Source: Epiperipatus broadwayi (taxonomy: Eukaryota > Onychophora > Udeonychophora > Euonychophora > Peripatidae). From it: a stretch of DNA of 64,000 nt. The first letter of the stretch is position 1, and each line of letters begins with the position of its first letter. The notes under the pieces were generated by a model. The model made no database searches, was not told where the DNA came from, and was given only the letters and a program-made list of their open reading frames with translations. The stretch is from the NCBI GenBank assembly GCA_028023455.1, contig JAQFVV010012509.1:434001-498000 (forward strand), given 5' to 3'. Both the position numbers and the translations under genes were made by a program. This document shows positions 1 to 11,000 of this stretch, in pieces.

Positions 1-401
1 ATCATTCTTTGGAAATTGTCCAAGGTATATCTGAAGTAGGCATTTTTTAACATTCTGGTGATATTCTTGTATTTGCTTTCGTCAACTAGTACGATGGCAA
101 AATTTCCAAGAGTTTTAACGTAATTTTTAAATTGGTCTCTTTGTGTAGCTTCATAAAACTCAAATGCTACATATCTGCTATTAGGATGGTCACCTATGCA
201 TTGTACTGTCTCCAGTAAATAATTTCTATTTAGCACTTTAATTAAAGGTGCCTTGAGAAAATGGTAGAGAGTGCAGTGATTGTTTGTTACTGCCAATACT
301 ATTGATTTCTCAGTAAAAAAATTTTTGAATGTTGCAAAAAGTGTTCTAGGTATTGTGTTATTGAAACTCTCTCCAATCTGTTCAAGCATTTCATCTGTCC
401 A
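1..401 (-). CDS. Unrecognised partial coding frame running off the left edge
   Basis: A minus-strand frame stays open for about 133 codons from position 401 down to the window edge. Random AT-rich sequence would be expected to hit many stops over that length, so I think it is coding. The upstream limit is a TAA at 402-404. The translation has normal soluble-protein composition, with segments such as TDEMLEQIGESF near its start and YVAFEFYEATQRDQF about two-thirds along, a hydrophobic stretch NFAIVLVDESKY, and few low-complexity runs. I do not recognise the family. No transposon motif, signal peptide or membrane helix is obvious. A second open frame immediately upstream (299-568) joins it only through a one-base frame change near 395-405. 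That could be an exon junction, a pseudogene frameshift or an assembly error. It could be an exon of a host gene or an unknown mobile-element protein. Confidence 0.55.
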
Positions 402-568
402 TTATGTGTGTGGGACTCAATTTCAGTCTCATTTACCAGATCCAAATCTTTAAGATTGTCTGATGTAGTCTTTCTAAATCTAGGATTTTTGCCCGGGTTT
501 ACATTATTTTGGCAAGTTTTGGCTATTGTTGCATACATCTTAAGTTTTGTGAAGGACCAGCTCCCTGA
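299..568 (-). CDS. Upstream frame of the unrecognised left-edge gene
   Basis: An open frame of about 89 codons, from just after a TGA at 569-571 to a stop at 299-301, overlaps the start of the larger left-edge frame in another phase. Its product is basic at the start (MYATIAKTCQNNV, then PGKNPRFRKTT) and acidic in the middle (DLDLVNETEIES). The likely useful part is 400-568; past that, coding sense seems to pass to the other frame (1-401). I see no convincing splice acceptor with a pyrimidine tract at the switch, so a single-base deletion is the simpler reading. Family unknown. Confidence 0.35.
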   Translation of the reverse strand, partial: SGSWSFTKLKMYATIAKTCQNNVNPGKNPRFRKTTSDNLKDLDLVNETEIESHTHNGQMKCLNRLERVSITQYLEHFLQHSKIFLLRNQ

Positions 569-1189
569 TCAAGTGACTGGGCACTTTCCATTTTATAGTT
601 TAGCAAGTAAATTTTTCAATAAGGTAATCTTTTTTTTTTATAACTATTTTTTTCTTCACTCTCTATTTTTTTTGCAACTCTTATTAACTTTTTCACTATT
701 TTTCCTTTTACTTTTTTGCTTTCTACATATTTGCTTCTAAATAATATTACCAATTAAATTTGTTTGAATTGTTGGCTATCTGCATTTCTTATGGAATACT
801 TTAGCCATTGAAGAGTTGCTTAGTAAATTCAGTACATAAACTTTTATTTCTTATGAATTAATTTTTCATAGCTTTTTTCTTACTGGTGCCATCAGGCAGC
901 TAGATTAAACTGAAATAGATTTTATGCTATCATAGTCTTAAATGATAGTAAAGTAAATTAATAATTTTTATTAACCATTCATTAGATTACAGATTTCACT
1001 TAAATATTTTTTTTTGTAATGTAATTTCCACTACACCACCTACTCCCTTCCTTGCATGAGAGTGGGGTAATGAAAATTACACTACAGAAATCTTATTCAT
1101 TAAGTTGTAGTAAAGTAACTTTTGTATGAGGAAACACATCCTGGATTGTGACATTATAAAGATTGTTCATTCTTTAAATCTGAAAAAAC
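569..1189. other. AT-rich non-coding stretch with a small hairpin
   Basis: No gene seen. The plus-strand frame overlapping 408-740 is Phe/Leu-rich and antisense to the better candidates. At about 1014-1085 a TGTAATGTAATTT segment faces an inverted AAATTACACTACA segment across a short GC-richer loop. This hairpin belongs to the repeat family that reappears at 1190-1440, 22980-23330 and 38590-38830. Confidence 0.5.
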
Positions 1190-1440
1190 AGTCCCGACAA
1201 TATATTAATAATTTTTATTAGTCACTCCTTAGACTAGAGATTATTCAATAATAGGTAATTTAGTTCTGTAGTGTAATTTTTATTACACCACTCTCAAGCA
1301 AGGTAGAGAATGTTTTCTTATTCACTTTCAATATGTTATGGAGGGATGTAATCGTAAACATATGATCAAAGACATGTGAAAAAGATGCATATTTCATGCT
1401 GAATCAGCACTCATCAGTTGACCTAGATCACAATATTTTA
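1190..1440 (-). repeat. Dispersed repeat, family 1b, with hammerhead remnant
   Basis: The segment from about 1240 to 1440 is recognisably the same repeat as 22980-23230 and 38620-38780. Shared landmarks are GTAATTTTTATTACACCA, a GAGGGATGTAATC box and a GACATGTGAAAAAG box, followed by the hammerhead motif on the minus strand. Only one side of the foldback seen in the 23-kb copy is present here. Confidence 0.65.
1375..1431 (-). ncRNA. Hammerhead ribozyme, family 1, stem I eroded
   Basis: On the minus strand CUGAUGA (1411-1417) is followed by a perfect 6-bp stem II (GUGCUG/CAGCAU, loop AUU) and GAAA (1392-1395). Both halves of the catalytic core are intact. The 3' strand of stem I, which is UUGG plus a GAUC-like block in other copies, has been replaced by a U-rich run, so only two or three base pairs remain. 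It is probably inactive. Confidence 0.6.
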
Positions 1441-3306
1441 CACATATCTTTATCAATGTTCAGTATATATATAGATAGATAGCAAATTATTAAATTCTTA
1501 TCAGCAATTTCATGAATAATAATTTTTGATTTATAAAAGAAACATTTTGGTTAGTTTAATTTTCAATCCATAAGGTTAAAGGTTTCTGCTTTCTTAATAA
1601 AGATATAACTCATACTAGCTTACAATCTATATCAATCATAGACATGCTTTGTTCATTTAGTTTTATTAAATTACTTATTATTTAAAGAAAAAATGTAGAG
1701 AGGGATAATGCTTCCAAAAATATTTATTTGTAAATGACTCACATTTAATAAAACTAAAAATGTCTACTAATTATACAATGCATTATACTTTAGTTATGTG
1801 CGTTTAGAAACAGTGAATTTTTACAAATCAGATTATATTTTTAAAAATAATACTATTTCCAATAATGGATTAAAATAAATTTAAAATGTCATTATATACA
1901 TTTACACACGACTTAAATTTTGTGAATAACTTATTTGACATCAAATTTCATATTATTTTTCAAATATTTTGTTCATGGTAACATGTAATATATCTTTTTT
2001 TTTATCAATATTGTTTTTTGGGAAAGAAATGCTCACAGTTATTTGCAGATCTATAATCAATTTTTATATATTTTATTTATTATTAAGTACTAAACATAGG
2101 TTAATACACACACACACACACACACACCAAAAACTAAATATGATAATCTAAAAACTATGGCTATTATAATGTAAAGTCTTTAAATGAGGATCATTTTTAT
2201 GAAGTATGGCTATGGTTTCCATAAAATATAAATGTAAGCCCCCCCCCCCCGCTATTCAATTAAAAATTCATTAGAAGAACTATGATTCTAATCTTAAGAT
2301 AAATTTATATGATAAAAGATATATAAATAAGATTATTTACATATTAGCTCAAAATTATTTATTTTATCTCATTATGTTAATTAATGATATCTTTATCATT
2401 TCTTGAAGCATTCTCTTTTAATAAAAGAAGACAGCTAATTTAATATCAAGCAGTTATTTTAATGAAAAGCATTTGGAAAATGTCAGCTTACTATTCTTCT
2501 CTATTTAACAGTTACTCCAATTATTAAAAAAAAAAAAAATAGTATAATGATATCAAAACGATCTCTAAAAAAATTTAATTAAATTTATTTTGAGAACAGG
2601 ATATTGCGAAAATTAATTAAAAAATGTGAATCTCATTAAAAAGAGGTCAGATGGCCCTCCTTCAAAAATAATCTAATGTTTAATTTAAAGGAAAAGATAA
2701 CTGCTTGATTTTTAAGTTTCCCATCAATTCAATTATTTGAAAGTTTTATATTTTTCAGAAATGAATACATCACTTGACAAAATTTTCTTTAAATAATAAT
2801 AATCGGAATTCCGAACCATCGTTTTAATCTCTCCAATGTTTGAAGTTTCAATGTCTATAGAAGTGAAAATGCCATCTAGATATCAGAATTGTAAAGACCT
2901 TCTATGTTACTTTGGCCAATGTTTTGATTCTCTTTATCATTATTCATCAAAATTGAGTGAGACTTTATAAAACTGTGTTATTTATAAAATATCTTTCAAT
3001 TAACATTTAGTCAAAAAATAGAAAAATGTTTAACAACATCTATGATAGGATTTTTCCTATCTGAATGGAATAAAAATTAGAATTCTTAATAAGCTCTATC
3101 AGAAATACTCTTTACAGTAATTCTTGTGAGAGACTCTTAGTATTCAGACAGATACTGTATATTATTACATATACTGCACTCACAAAATATTAATATGTTG
3201 CAAGAACATGCCCCCCCTCCCCAATAAATACAAATAATCAAAAACCAGTATAAAGCTTCATTTATATGCATTTCTTCATATGAGTCTATGTTTAAAATTA
3301 AATTTC
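1441..3306. other. AT-rich non-coding stretch with simple repeats
   Basis: No gene or recognisable element. It contains a (CA)n microsatellite at about 2106-2127, a C run at about 2239-2250, an A run near 2526-2538 and a C-rich patch near 3211-3222. The reading frame at 1969-2151 is hydrophobic AT-rich noise ending in the CA repeat. Confidence 0.5.
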
Positions 3307-3432
3307 TCAGCTAATAATCATCATCATCAACCATTATCAATCCACTGCAGGATGAATGTTTCTCCAAGTTCAATCCATCTTTTCCTATCTTTAACTTCTC
3401 TTCTCCACATCACTCCTGCACACTTTCTTATT

Positions 3433-3968
3433 TCATCCATCCATCTCACGTGGTTTCTTTCTGGGTCTTTTACAATCTCTTGGAATCCAGTTTAAAATTT
3501 CAATTGTCCATCTATTATCATCTCTTCTAGCAATATGTCCAGCCCAACTCCACTTCAGTCTTTTAATTTTTTCAATGAGGTCAGTAACGCCTGTTTGTTC
3601 TCTTACCCATACATTGTGTTTTTGATCTCTTCTTGTTACTCCCAATATGCATCTCTCCATACTTCTTTGAATGGTTTGGAGTCTGTATTGCTCTTCTATT
3701 AAGTGTTCAAGTCTCAGATCCATAAGTAAGAACTGAAAAAAACACATTTATTAAAAACCTTCCTTTTCAAACACATAGGCATATTTCCTTTTAGTAACAA
3801 GTTATTTCTACCAAAAGCACTCCAACCAAGTTTAATTCTATGATTAATTCCATCCATTATGTTTCCATCTGTATTAATAATCTGACCAAGATATTTGTAA
3901 CTGTTAACTTCTTCTAACTCATCATAATCAATCTTTATTTTCATATTTTGAGAAAATCTATTAAACAT
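3433..3968 (-). pseudogene. 3' end of RTE reverse transcriptase, frameshifted
   Basis: The minus-strand translation matches the C-terminal part of the intact RTE protein, starting just after the reverse-transcriptase active site (MFNRFSQNMKIKIDYDELEE) and running through SYKYLGQIINTDGNI. A frame change near 3715-3745 moves reading to a second frame that continues through VTRRDQKHNVWVREQTGVT and KRLKWSWAGHIARRDDNR. Another frame change near 3430-3440 loses the last part. It lies in the twin-primed insertion, has no promoter or catalytic domain and is not functional. Confidence 0.9.
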
Positions 3969-3987
3969 TACTTTAGTCTTTTTAACA

Positions 3988-4195
3988 TTGAGTTGCCATT
4001 ATGCTTAGGATTTGCAGATTATGAAAAAGCATTTGATTCTATAAATATTTCTTCAGTGATTAAAGCATTGGATCATCAAGGTGTAGATCCAGGATATTGT
4101 CATATTTTAAAGAATATTTATAAAAATGCAACAGCAACAATTAGATTACATAATGATAGTAGAAAAATCAACATTAAAAAGGGTGTAAGACAGGG
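3988..4195 (+). pseudogene. Inverted RTE reverse-transcriptase fragment
   Basis: The translation LPLCLGFADYEKAFDSINIS is the reverse-transcriptase finger/palm segment that in the intact element precedes the active site. It continues through ATIRLHNDSRKINIKKGVRQG and then leaves homology at 4195. It is the inverted half of the twin-primed insertion. Confidence 0.9.
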
Positions 4196-4207
4196 TCAGC
4201 TGATAAT

Positions 4208-5275
4208 AAATGTTTCTATATCAATTAATTCCATTTTTTATGTTTGTGAAAGCAGCATCTTACCCAGAGACCTGTTTTGTGTGGTAGTTTGTGTGCCATA
4301 GAAAGAGAGATTACTAATGTCTTTTTTTAAATTAAAATTATTATTCTAATTTTACCTGGGATGTTCCTGTATTCGTCATTTTGTATATTTTAACAATTTA
4401 TATACCACAAAATAGTTGATATCAAGATATATTTTTTCTCGTCTCTTATGTGTTTTAGATCTTCCTGCTCTCCATTTTAACATATTAAAAAAAATAATTT
4501 AAAATTTTAAAGTTACAATTAATAATAATGAAGTCAGTTTATTTTTGAGTATAACATTGTAATATAAGGAAGTAAAAATTTAATAATATTTTGAATACTT
4601 ATTACTTTTAAATATTAACAACCCTTTACACATGGGATGCACTTTATATTAAATCAAATTGTTTTTGTTGAATATGAGGAAACTCAATCTAAGGCATAAG
4701 TTTTTGCTTTTCATTTATTTACAGAATTGTTTCCATTTTTTTTTTTGCATAAATTAATAAATTTCGCAGGGGGGGGGGATAAGTACACTATTCAGACTTT
4801 CCTATCTACTACAATAAACGAAAACTTGAGCAAAGTTATGTAAAAAAAAGTAGAAATTCACAAATCAAAGCAAGAACTGACTTTGATGTTGTGAAAACAC
4901 AAAGAAATTAAGTATCATATTAGATATAATGAAATTAAATCAAGAGCTTTACACCCTTGAAAGAGAATGAATAGAAATGATTAAAACATATCTAAACTTT
5001 TTGAAAAGATAATTTATACTTTCAAGTTTTATTCTTATCTCGATATATCTTCCATCTTAGCTCTATCATATCACAACCATCGATCAGCACAGTCAAACCA
5101 ACCTCCTCATTCTGAATGCATTTTTGAAACACCCAATTCACTTTTTTTTAGATAGCTCATATTGTAATTTTAACTTCATATACACATTTTTAAAAAAATA
5201 AATGTTAACTTCATATATGTATTTCAAATTTCTATTTCATCACAATTTCCTTAAAGACGTGTGAAAAAGGTAACT
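4208..5275. other. AT-rich non-coding stretch
   Basis: No gene, RNA or known repeat seen, apart from a G run at 4770-4778 and T/A homopolymers. The last 40 bases contain the GACGTGTGAAAAAGG box that precedes family 1 hammerheads. Confidence 0.45.
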
Positions 5276-5330
5276 GATCTCCAAGGTACATATGTTGTGC
5301 TGAATCAGCATTCGTCAGTTGATTCAGATC
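5276..5330 (-). ncRNA. Hammerhead ribozyme, family 1, core partly lost
   Basis: On the minus strand CUGACGA (5312-5318) is followed by a stem II of AUGCUG/CAGCAC with a short loop. The GAAA box has become CAAC (5294-5297). Stem I is still recognisable: UCAA pairs with UUGG, and an outer GAUCU (5326-5330) pairs with AGAUC (5276-5280). The outer stem differs in sequence but not in position from the copies at 13 and 59 kb. The core change should abolish cleavage. Confidence 0.6.
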
Positions 5331-6185
5331 ATAATCTCTTACACATTTTCATCAATTTTTCAAAACATTTTGAAAATTTATATTTAATAATAGAGATATA
5401 TTTATATTTTATCTCATTACATTATACAAATGTTATTATTGATCGATATTTAATGAGATCATTATCGTGTGTGGTGTCCATAGCAACTTCAGAAGAGAAA
5501 AAATAAAATAGAAAAACAAAAATTAAAAAGTAAAGAAGAGTTTAACAATTCTATACTATAGTGAATCATGATGCCTATAAACTATTCCAAATACCACTGT
5601 CATAAAGATAAAAAACATTCTTAGGGTTAGTATATCAGTTTTCTTTCAAATGTTTTATATTTCATACTAGCATAAGGAGTTATATTATTATAATAAATTT
5701 CAATGGATAACCAGAAAATTTTAAATGCTGTCAAAAACTTTATAGAATAATTCATTTAGCTTTGACCAAATCAATAAAAGTCTGACATTTTTTTTGCATT
5801 TTCCTGGCAAATCTGTAGTATTTTTTAATTTCCTAGATACCATGCTCCTATAATTAAAAAATCCAATTTAACACGATCTTGAAAATACTTCAGTTATATT
5901 ACTAGATGTAATCATGTGAAATCCATACAATGCAGAAAAACTTCAGACAATCTTTTACATTTATAAAATGTTTACTGATAAGGTTTTGCAGTTATAAGAG
6001 TCAATACTACACATATCATCATTTTAAAACATTTTCACTCTATTGTGCAGTAAAGGTTTCTTCAAGTTTAATCCAGCTTTGTTGATTAACTTCTCCAAAT
6101 GTGTTTTTACAAATTTTTACTTATCGATCTGAATCTTGAGCACTTAAAAGAAGAGTATTACAAAGACTTGGGGCCACTTGTTAAA

Positions 6186-6245
<60 letters not shown>

Positions 6246-8094
6246 AGTAACAAAGATATTGAAAGCTAAGTAATCCAATGAGAGAACAAACAAATATCAT
6301 TAATATCTCATGAAAAAACAAATTAGATGTCTAATACTGGCATGGCCATATAATTTCTGGATTTATAATCTACATTAGTCATAAGCAATTTTTGAGTAAC
6401 AGTCTCATAACATATTGTTAATCATAAATTGGGGCATATTAAAAGAAAAAAATCACAAACATCGTAATTAATACAAAATACATCAAAATAAAATTATTTT
6501 TTAAAGAAAATTCATATAAGGTTATATCAGGAAACCAAAATTATTTGTGAATTTTAATGAAAAATTGGTGTTGAGAGAAACCAATAAATTTTAATATAAA
6601 ATTATTAAACTGGTATAATGTAGTGCGCCCCTGAAAAAGTCATAAAAAGCTGCAATTCGGCCCTTGAGTTGCAGACTAACCATACCTGATGTACAATGAG
6701 GCTAAGTGCTTTTCTGGCCACGTTGTTCTCTAGTTCATCTTGGTTTAATATAATGGAAACCAGACACTATCTTTTAACTAATCAAATGATTCAGTTCTAG
6801 AATTTTCATTCATTTTTCTTATTAAACAAAGCATAATATAAAGAAAAATTTCCTTGCATATTTCTATTTTACACTTTGAATGACTTTCATATTATATTCT
6901 CAAATTGGTTAACTTTGTATAATTTACAATTTTTCTATATGAAACTCAGATAATATTTGTATTTAGTTTTTGAAATTATATCACTCCGATGATGTCAAAT
7001 CAAATTCTGCTAAAGTCCAATTCACTTCAAACTCTTCTTTCAATAATCTCCAAAAAAATGGATCCATGATCTTTATTTACAATCATTCATACTGTAGATA
7101 CTGATTAGCCTTGGACATTTTCATGGTTATCATGCTCCAATATCAGGCATTACTACTATTTTTATGACAAAGAGATCAATGTTCCCCAATAAAGACTTTT
7201 AATATATTTCCCAATCCATTAAAATTCCAACAACATATGCATCTTATGCAAAGTAATCTATGTAATTCCAAATGGACAATATTTTATCAGAAACCAGATA
7301 TAAACTTTTTCACATTATTTATAAAAAATTAGGTGAATTTTATTCTTAGAAAAAGATTTTAGCTAATATGTGTTTGTAAATATGTATGTAAAAGGTAAAT
7401 CAGCTTTTAAATAACCACTCCAGAGAAAGCCATCTTTACCAACACCTCATAGTGAATTAATAAAGAAGAAGGCAGCACACATCAGATTTTCCAGTTTCAA
7501 GAGTGTGGATATTTTTATATCCTTGTATTACTCTCTAACTATCCATTTTCCTACGATATAGAATGGCAAATAGGGTGGTTGTGGATTATTTAGCTAAAAG
7601 AAAAATCTTAGACATGTTTGGAATTTGAAAAAATGTTCAAGTTTAAATTTGAATCACAGATTGTGAATATGTTTGTGGATATATATATCTATTGCCTTTC
7701 AATACTAACAATAATCTTATTTTTTGTTACACTCACGGATTATGTAACTGACAAAAAAGAGCTGGACCTTTAGTCCTAGAAAGCATTAATTATATAATCT
7801 CTAACTAAATTTGTTAAAAACATTTTCAGATTATTTAATTTTTTGAAAAATTCCTTTTGATCTTTTTTTTTTAGTGTTGTTGTTATTTCTAATAAATTTT
7901 ACAAATGTAAAAGAAAAAGTAAAATAATGTCAAAGTTTTTGACTTAAAAAGAATTAAGTAAATTAACTCATAGTTTTGCTCACATTATGTAAATTAAAAA
8001 TTAATTTTATAACTTTTTTTTCTTCTAATTAAAATCTAAGAATATGACTTTGAAAATATGAAGAACAATAAAAAATTAATATATAAACATATTT
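5331..8094. other. AT-rich non-coding stretch
   Basis: No gene seen. A long (TA)n tract lies at 6188-6242. A slightly GC-richer patch at about 6625-6745 (GCGCCCCTGAAAAAG near its start) may be an old unidentified repeat. The rest is AT-rich sequence with homopolymer runs. Confidence 0.45.
6188..6242. repeat. (TA)n microsatellite
   Basis: About 27 uninterrupted AT dinucleotides. Confidence 0.95.
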
Positions 8095-11000
8095 AAGACT
8101 TATAAGGCTGCAGAAAGGAGTTTTGCTATTAACTGAAAGGAGACCCTTTGATTCCTCTTGGAGGCCTTAAAGGAACCGAGCAGGGCAAATTCCTAATGTC
8201 CATTCCATACGTTCTTGTCGTTGCAGCTGTTATTACTATGTGATTATTCATATAGTATACGAACATGGATGGGCTGCTCACCAACACGCATTAGCCAGCA
8301 TGGTGAGTTTATTGGCTTTTTACCTCTGAGTTTAAGATCAAGAAACACCATGGTCTTTCTTCTCAGTGCCTGATAAGGCAGAATGAATGTTTGTGTAAAT
8401 GATAAATATTTTCCCAATACATATATACAATTATGACAGACAAAAATAAAGCATGGCCCTTATTCCCAGGAGGCTGTAAAGTCACCAACCAAGGCAGCGG
8501 TTGGTGGCCGAAGGCGGAGGGTGCTAAGAATCCCCTGATTGTGGACCCAGGCTGCCATTTGATGATGACTTTTTATTTAGGTACTTACAACTGCAGATCA
8601 CTTTCAAGTGAAGGAAGATTGCAAGAATTAGAAGAAGAACTCTCTTATATTAAATGGGACATTATTGGACTTTGTGAAGTTAGAAGAAAAGGTGAAGAGA
8701 CAATTGATTTAAAAAGTGGACATATACTCTATTATAAAGGCACAAATATTGGAAATACAAGTGGAGTAGGATTCATTATAAATAAAAAGTGGAAGAACAA
8801 TATTGTGGAGATTGATGGTGTATCGGACAGAGTGGCAAGATTAGTTATACAACTTAATAGCAGATACCAAATGCAGATAATTCAGGTTTATGCCCCAACA
8901 AGTTCTCATAGTGATGAAGTAGTAGAAGATTTTTATATGGATGTACAAAAGGCTTTTGATCAGAGTAAACACCATTTTAAAATTGTTATGGGAGACTTTA
9001 ATGCTAGAATTGGTAAAAAAATGAAAGATGAAAGTGCTGTGGGTAATTTTGGTTATGGTAATAGAAATGAGAGAGGACATAGACTTGTGGAGTTTGCAGA
9101 AAAAGAAAAACTTTATATTATGAATTCTTTTTTTGAGAAAAATGTTAAAAGGAAATGGACATGGAAGCATCCAAATGAAGGTACAGCAGAATTGGATTAT
9201 ATTTTGACTAACAGGAAATACATATTTCAAGATTGTAATGTTCTTAATAAATTTAACACAGGAAGTGATCATCGATTAGTAAGGTGTAAGATACGTGTTA
9301 ATGTAAAACTAGAGAGACAAAAATTATTAAGAAAAACAATATTTACAGTTGATATTCCTAATCTTCAGAAACATTCTAATGAATTTAAATTAGAACTTAC
9401 AAATCGGTTTCAAGTATTAGTAGATTTTGAACATGATTCAGATTTGAATGAAATTAATATGAAAATAACTGATACACTTTTAAAAACTGCAACAAAGATA
9501 GCTGGTAGAAAAAAACAGCAATTGACCAATAAAATTTCTACTGAGACTAGAGAATTTATGAAGAAAAGAAGGAATATGAAGATATACAAAAATGATGCAT
9601 TAAAAAGAATTGAATATCTCGAATTTTGTAAAATGGTGCGGAAAAGAGTTGAAAATGATATAAGAAAGTATAACTGTGAACTAGCAAGGAAAGCTGTAGA
9701 AGAAAATAAAAGTCTTAAGAATGTAAAACAACATTTTGGTATTGGTAGGAAATTTATATCTGCAATAAGAAAAAAAGATGGAATTATTACTAAAAGGAGA
9801 GATGACATCATGAAATTGGTAGAAGATTTTTATCAAGAATTATATAGTAATAAAGAACAAGTACCTCCTATATCTATTACATCTTCCAAATTGCCCAGAA
9901 TTTTAAATGAAGAAGTGAGACATGCAATTAAATGTATGAAGAAAGGAAAGGCTCCAGGTAATGATGGAATTATAATTGATATATTAAAAGAAGCAGGTGA
10001 AGAAATAGAAATTTTTTTAGCAAAGTTATATACCAAATGTCTAAATGATAAAGATGTACCGGATGATTGGAAGAATGCAGTAATAATATTAATATTTAAA
10101 AAAGGTGATAAAGAAGATATTAGAAATTACAGACCTATCAGCCTTTTATCAGTTTTATATAAAATTTTTACCAAGATAATTACTACTCGTCTACAGAGAA
10201 CATTGGATTTCCACCAACCAAGAGAACAAGCCGGATTTAAAAGTGGTTTTAGTACAGTAGATCATATCCAGGTATTGAGAGAAGTTATAGAAAGGACAAA
10301 TGAATATGAGTTGCCATTATGCTTAGGATTTGTAGATTATGAAAAGGCATTTGATTCTATAAACATTTCTTCAGTGATTAAAGCATTAGATCATCAAGGT
10401 ATAGATCCAGGATATTGTCATATTTTAAAGAATATTTATAAAAATGCAACAGCAACAATTAGATTACATAATGACACTGGGAAAGTCAACATTGAGAAAG
10501 GTGTAAGACAAGGTGACTCCATATCTCCAAAACTTTTTACAGCAGTGCTGCATGAAGTATTTTGTGGATTAAAATGGGAAACTAAAGGAGTGAAAGTAAA
10601 TGGTGATTATTTAAGTCATTTAGATTTCACAGATGATGTAGTTGTTTTTGCAAATAATGCTTCAGATCTGCAGGAAATGTTGCAGGAATTATCAGATGAA
10701 AGTAGGAAAGTAGGACTAAAGATAAATGTTAAAAAGACTAAAGTAATGTTTAATCGATTTGCTCAAAATATGAAAATAAAGATTGATTATGATGAATTAG
10801 AAGAAGTTAACAGTTACAAATACCTTGGTCAGATTATTAATACAGATGGAAACATAATGGAGGAAATTAATCATAGAATTAAACTTGGTTGGAGTGCTTT
10901 TGGTAGAAATAACTTGATACTAAAAGGAAATATGCCTATGTGTTTGAAAAGGAAGGTTTTTAACAAATGTGTTTTACCAGTTCTTACTTATGGATCTGAG

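Larger units (their letters stand above)
3307..4207 (-). mobile_element. Twin-primed RTE-like retrotransposon insertion with target-site duplication
   Basis: Two pieces of the element found intact at 8107-11398 are joined in inverted order. Positions 3319 to about 3986 (minus strand) match its 3' end from about 10727 to the tail. Positions about 3988-4195 (plus strand) match about 10309-10510. The inverted piece sits upstream of the 3' piece, with 10309 and 10727 meeting at the junction and about 216 bp missing. That is the arrangement produced by twin priming. The flanks TCAGCTAATAAT (3307-3318) and TCAGCTGATAAT (4196-4207) match at 11 of 12 bases and are the target-site duplication. Confidence 0.85.

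Noticed and set aside
408-740. 110-codon plus-strand frame
   Set aside because: Phe/Leu-rich, antisense to the more convincing minus-strand frames, and its second half is a T-run region.
8841-9272. Minus-strand frames inside the RTE element (also 9410-9811, 9833-10036, 10974-11180, 11045-11440)
   Set aside because: Shadows of the long plus-strand reading frame with hydrophobic antisense composition.
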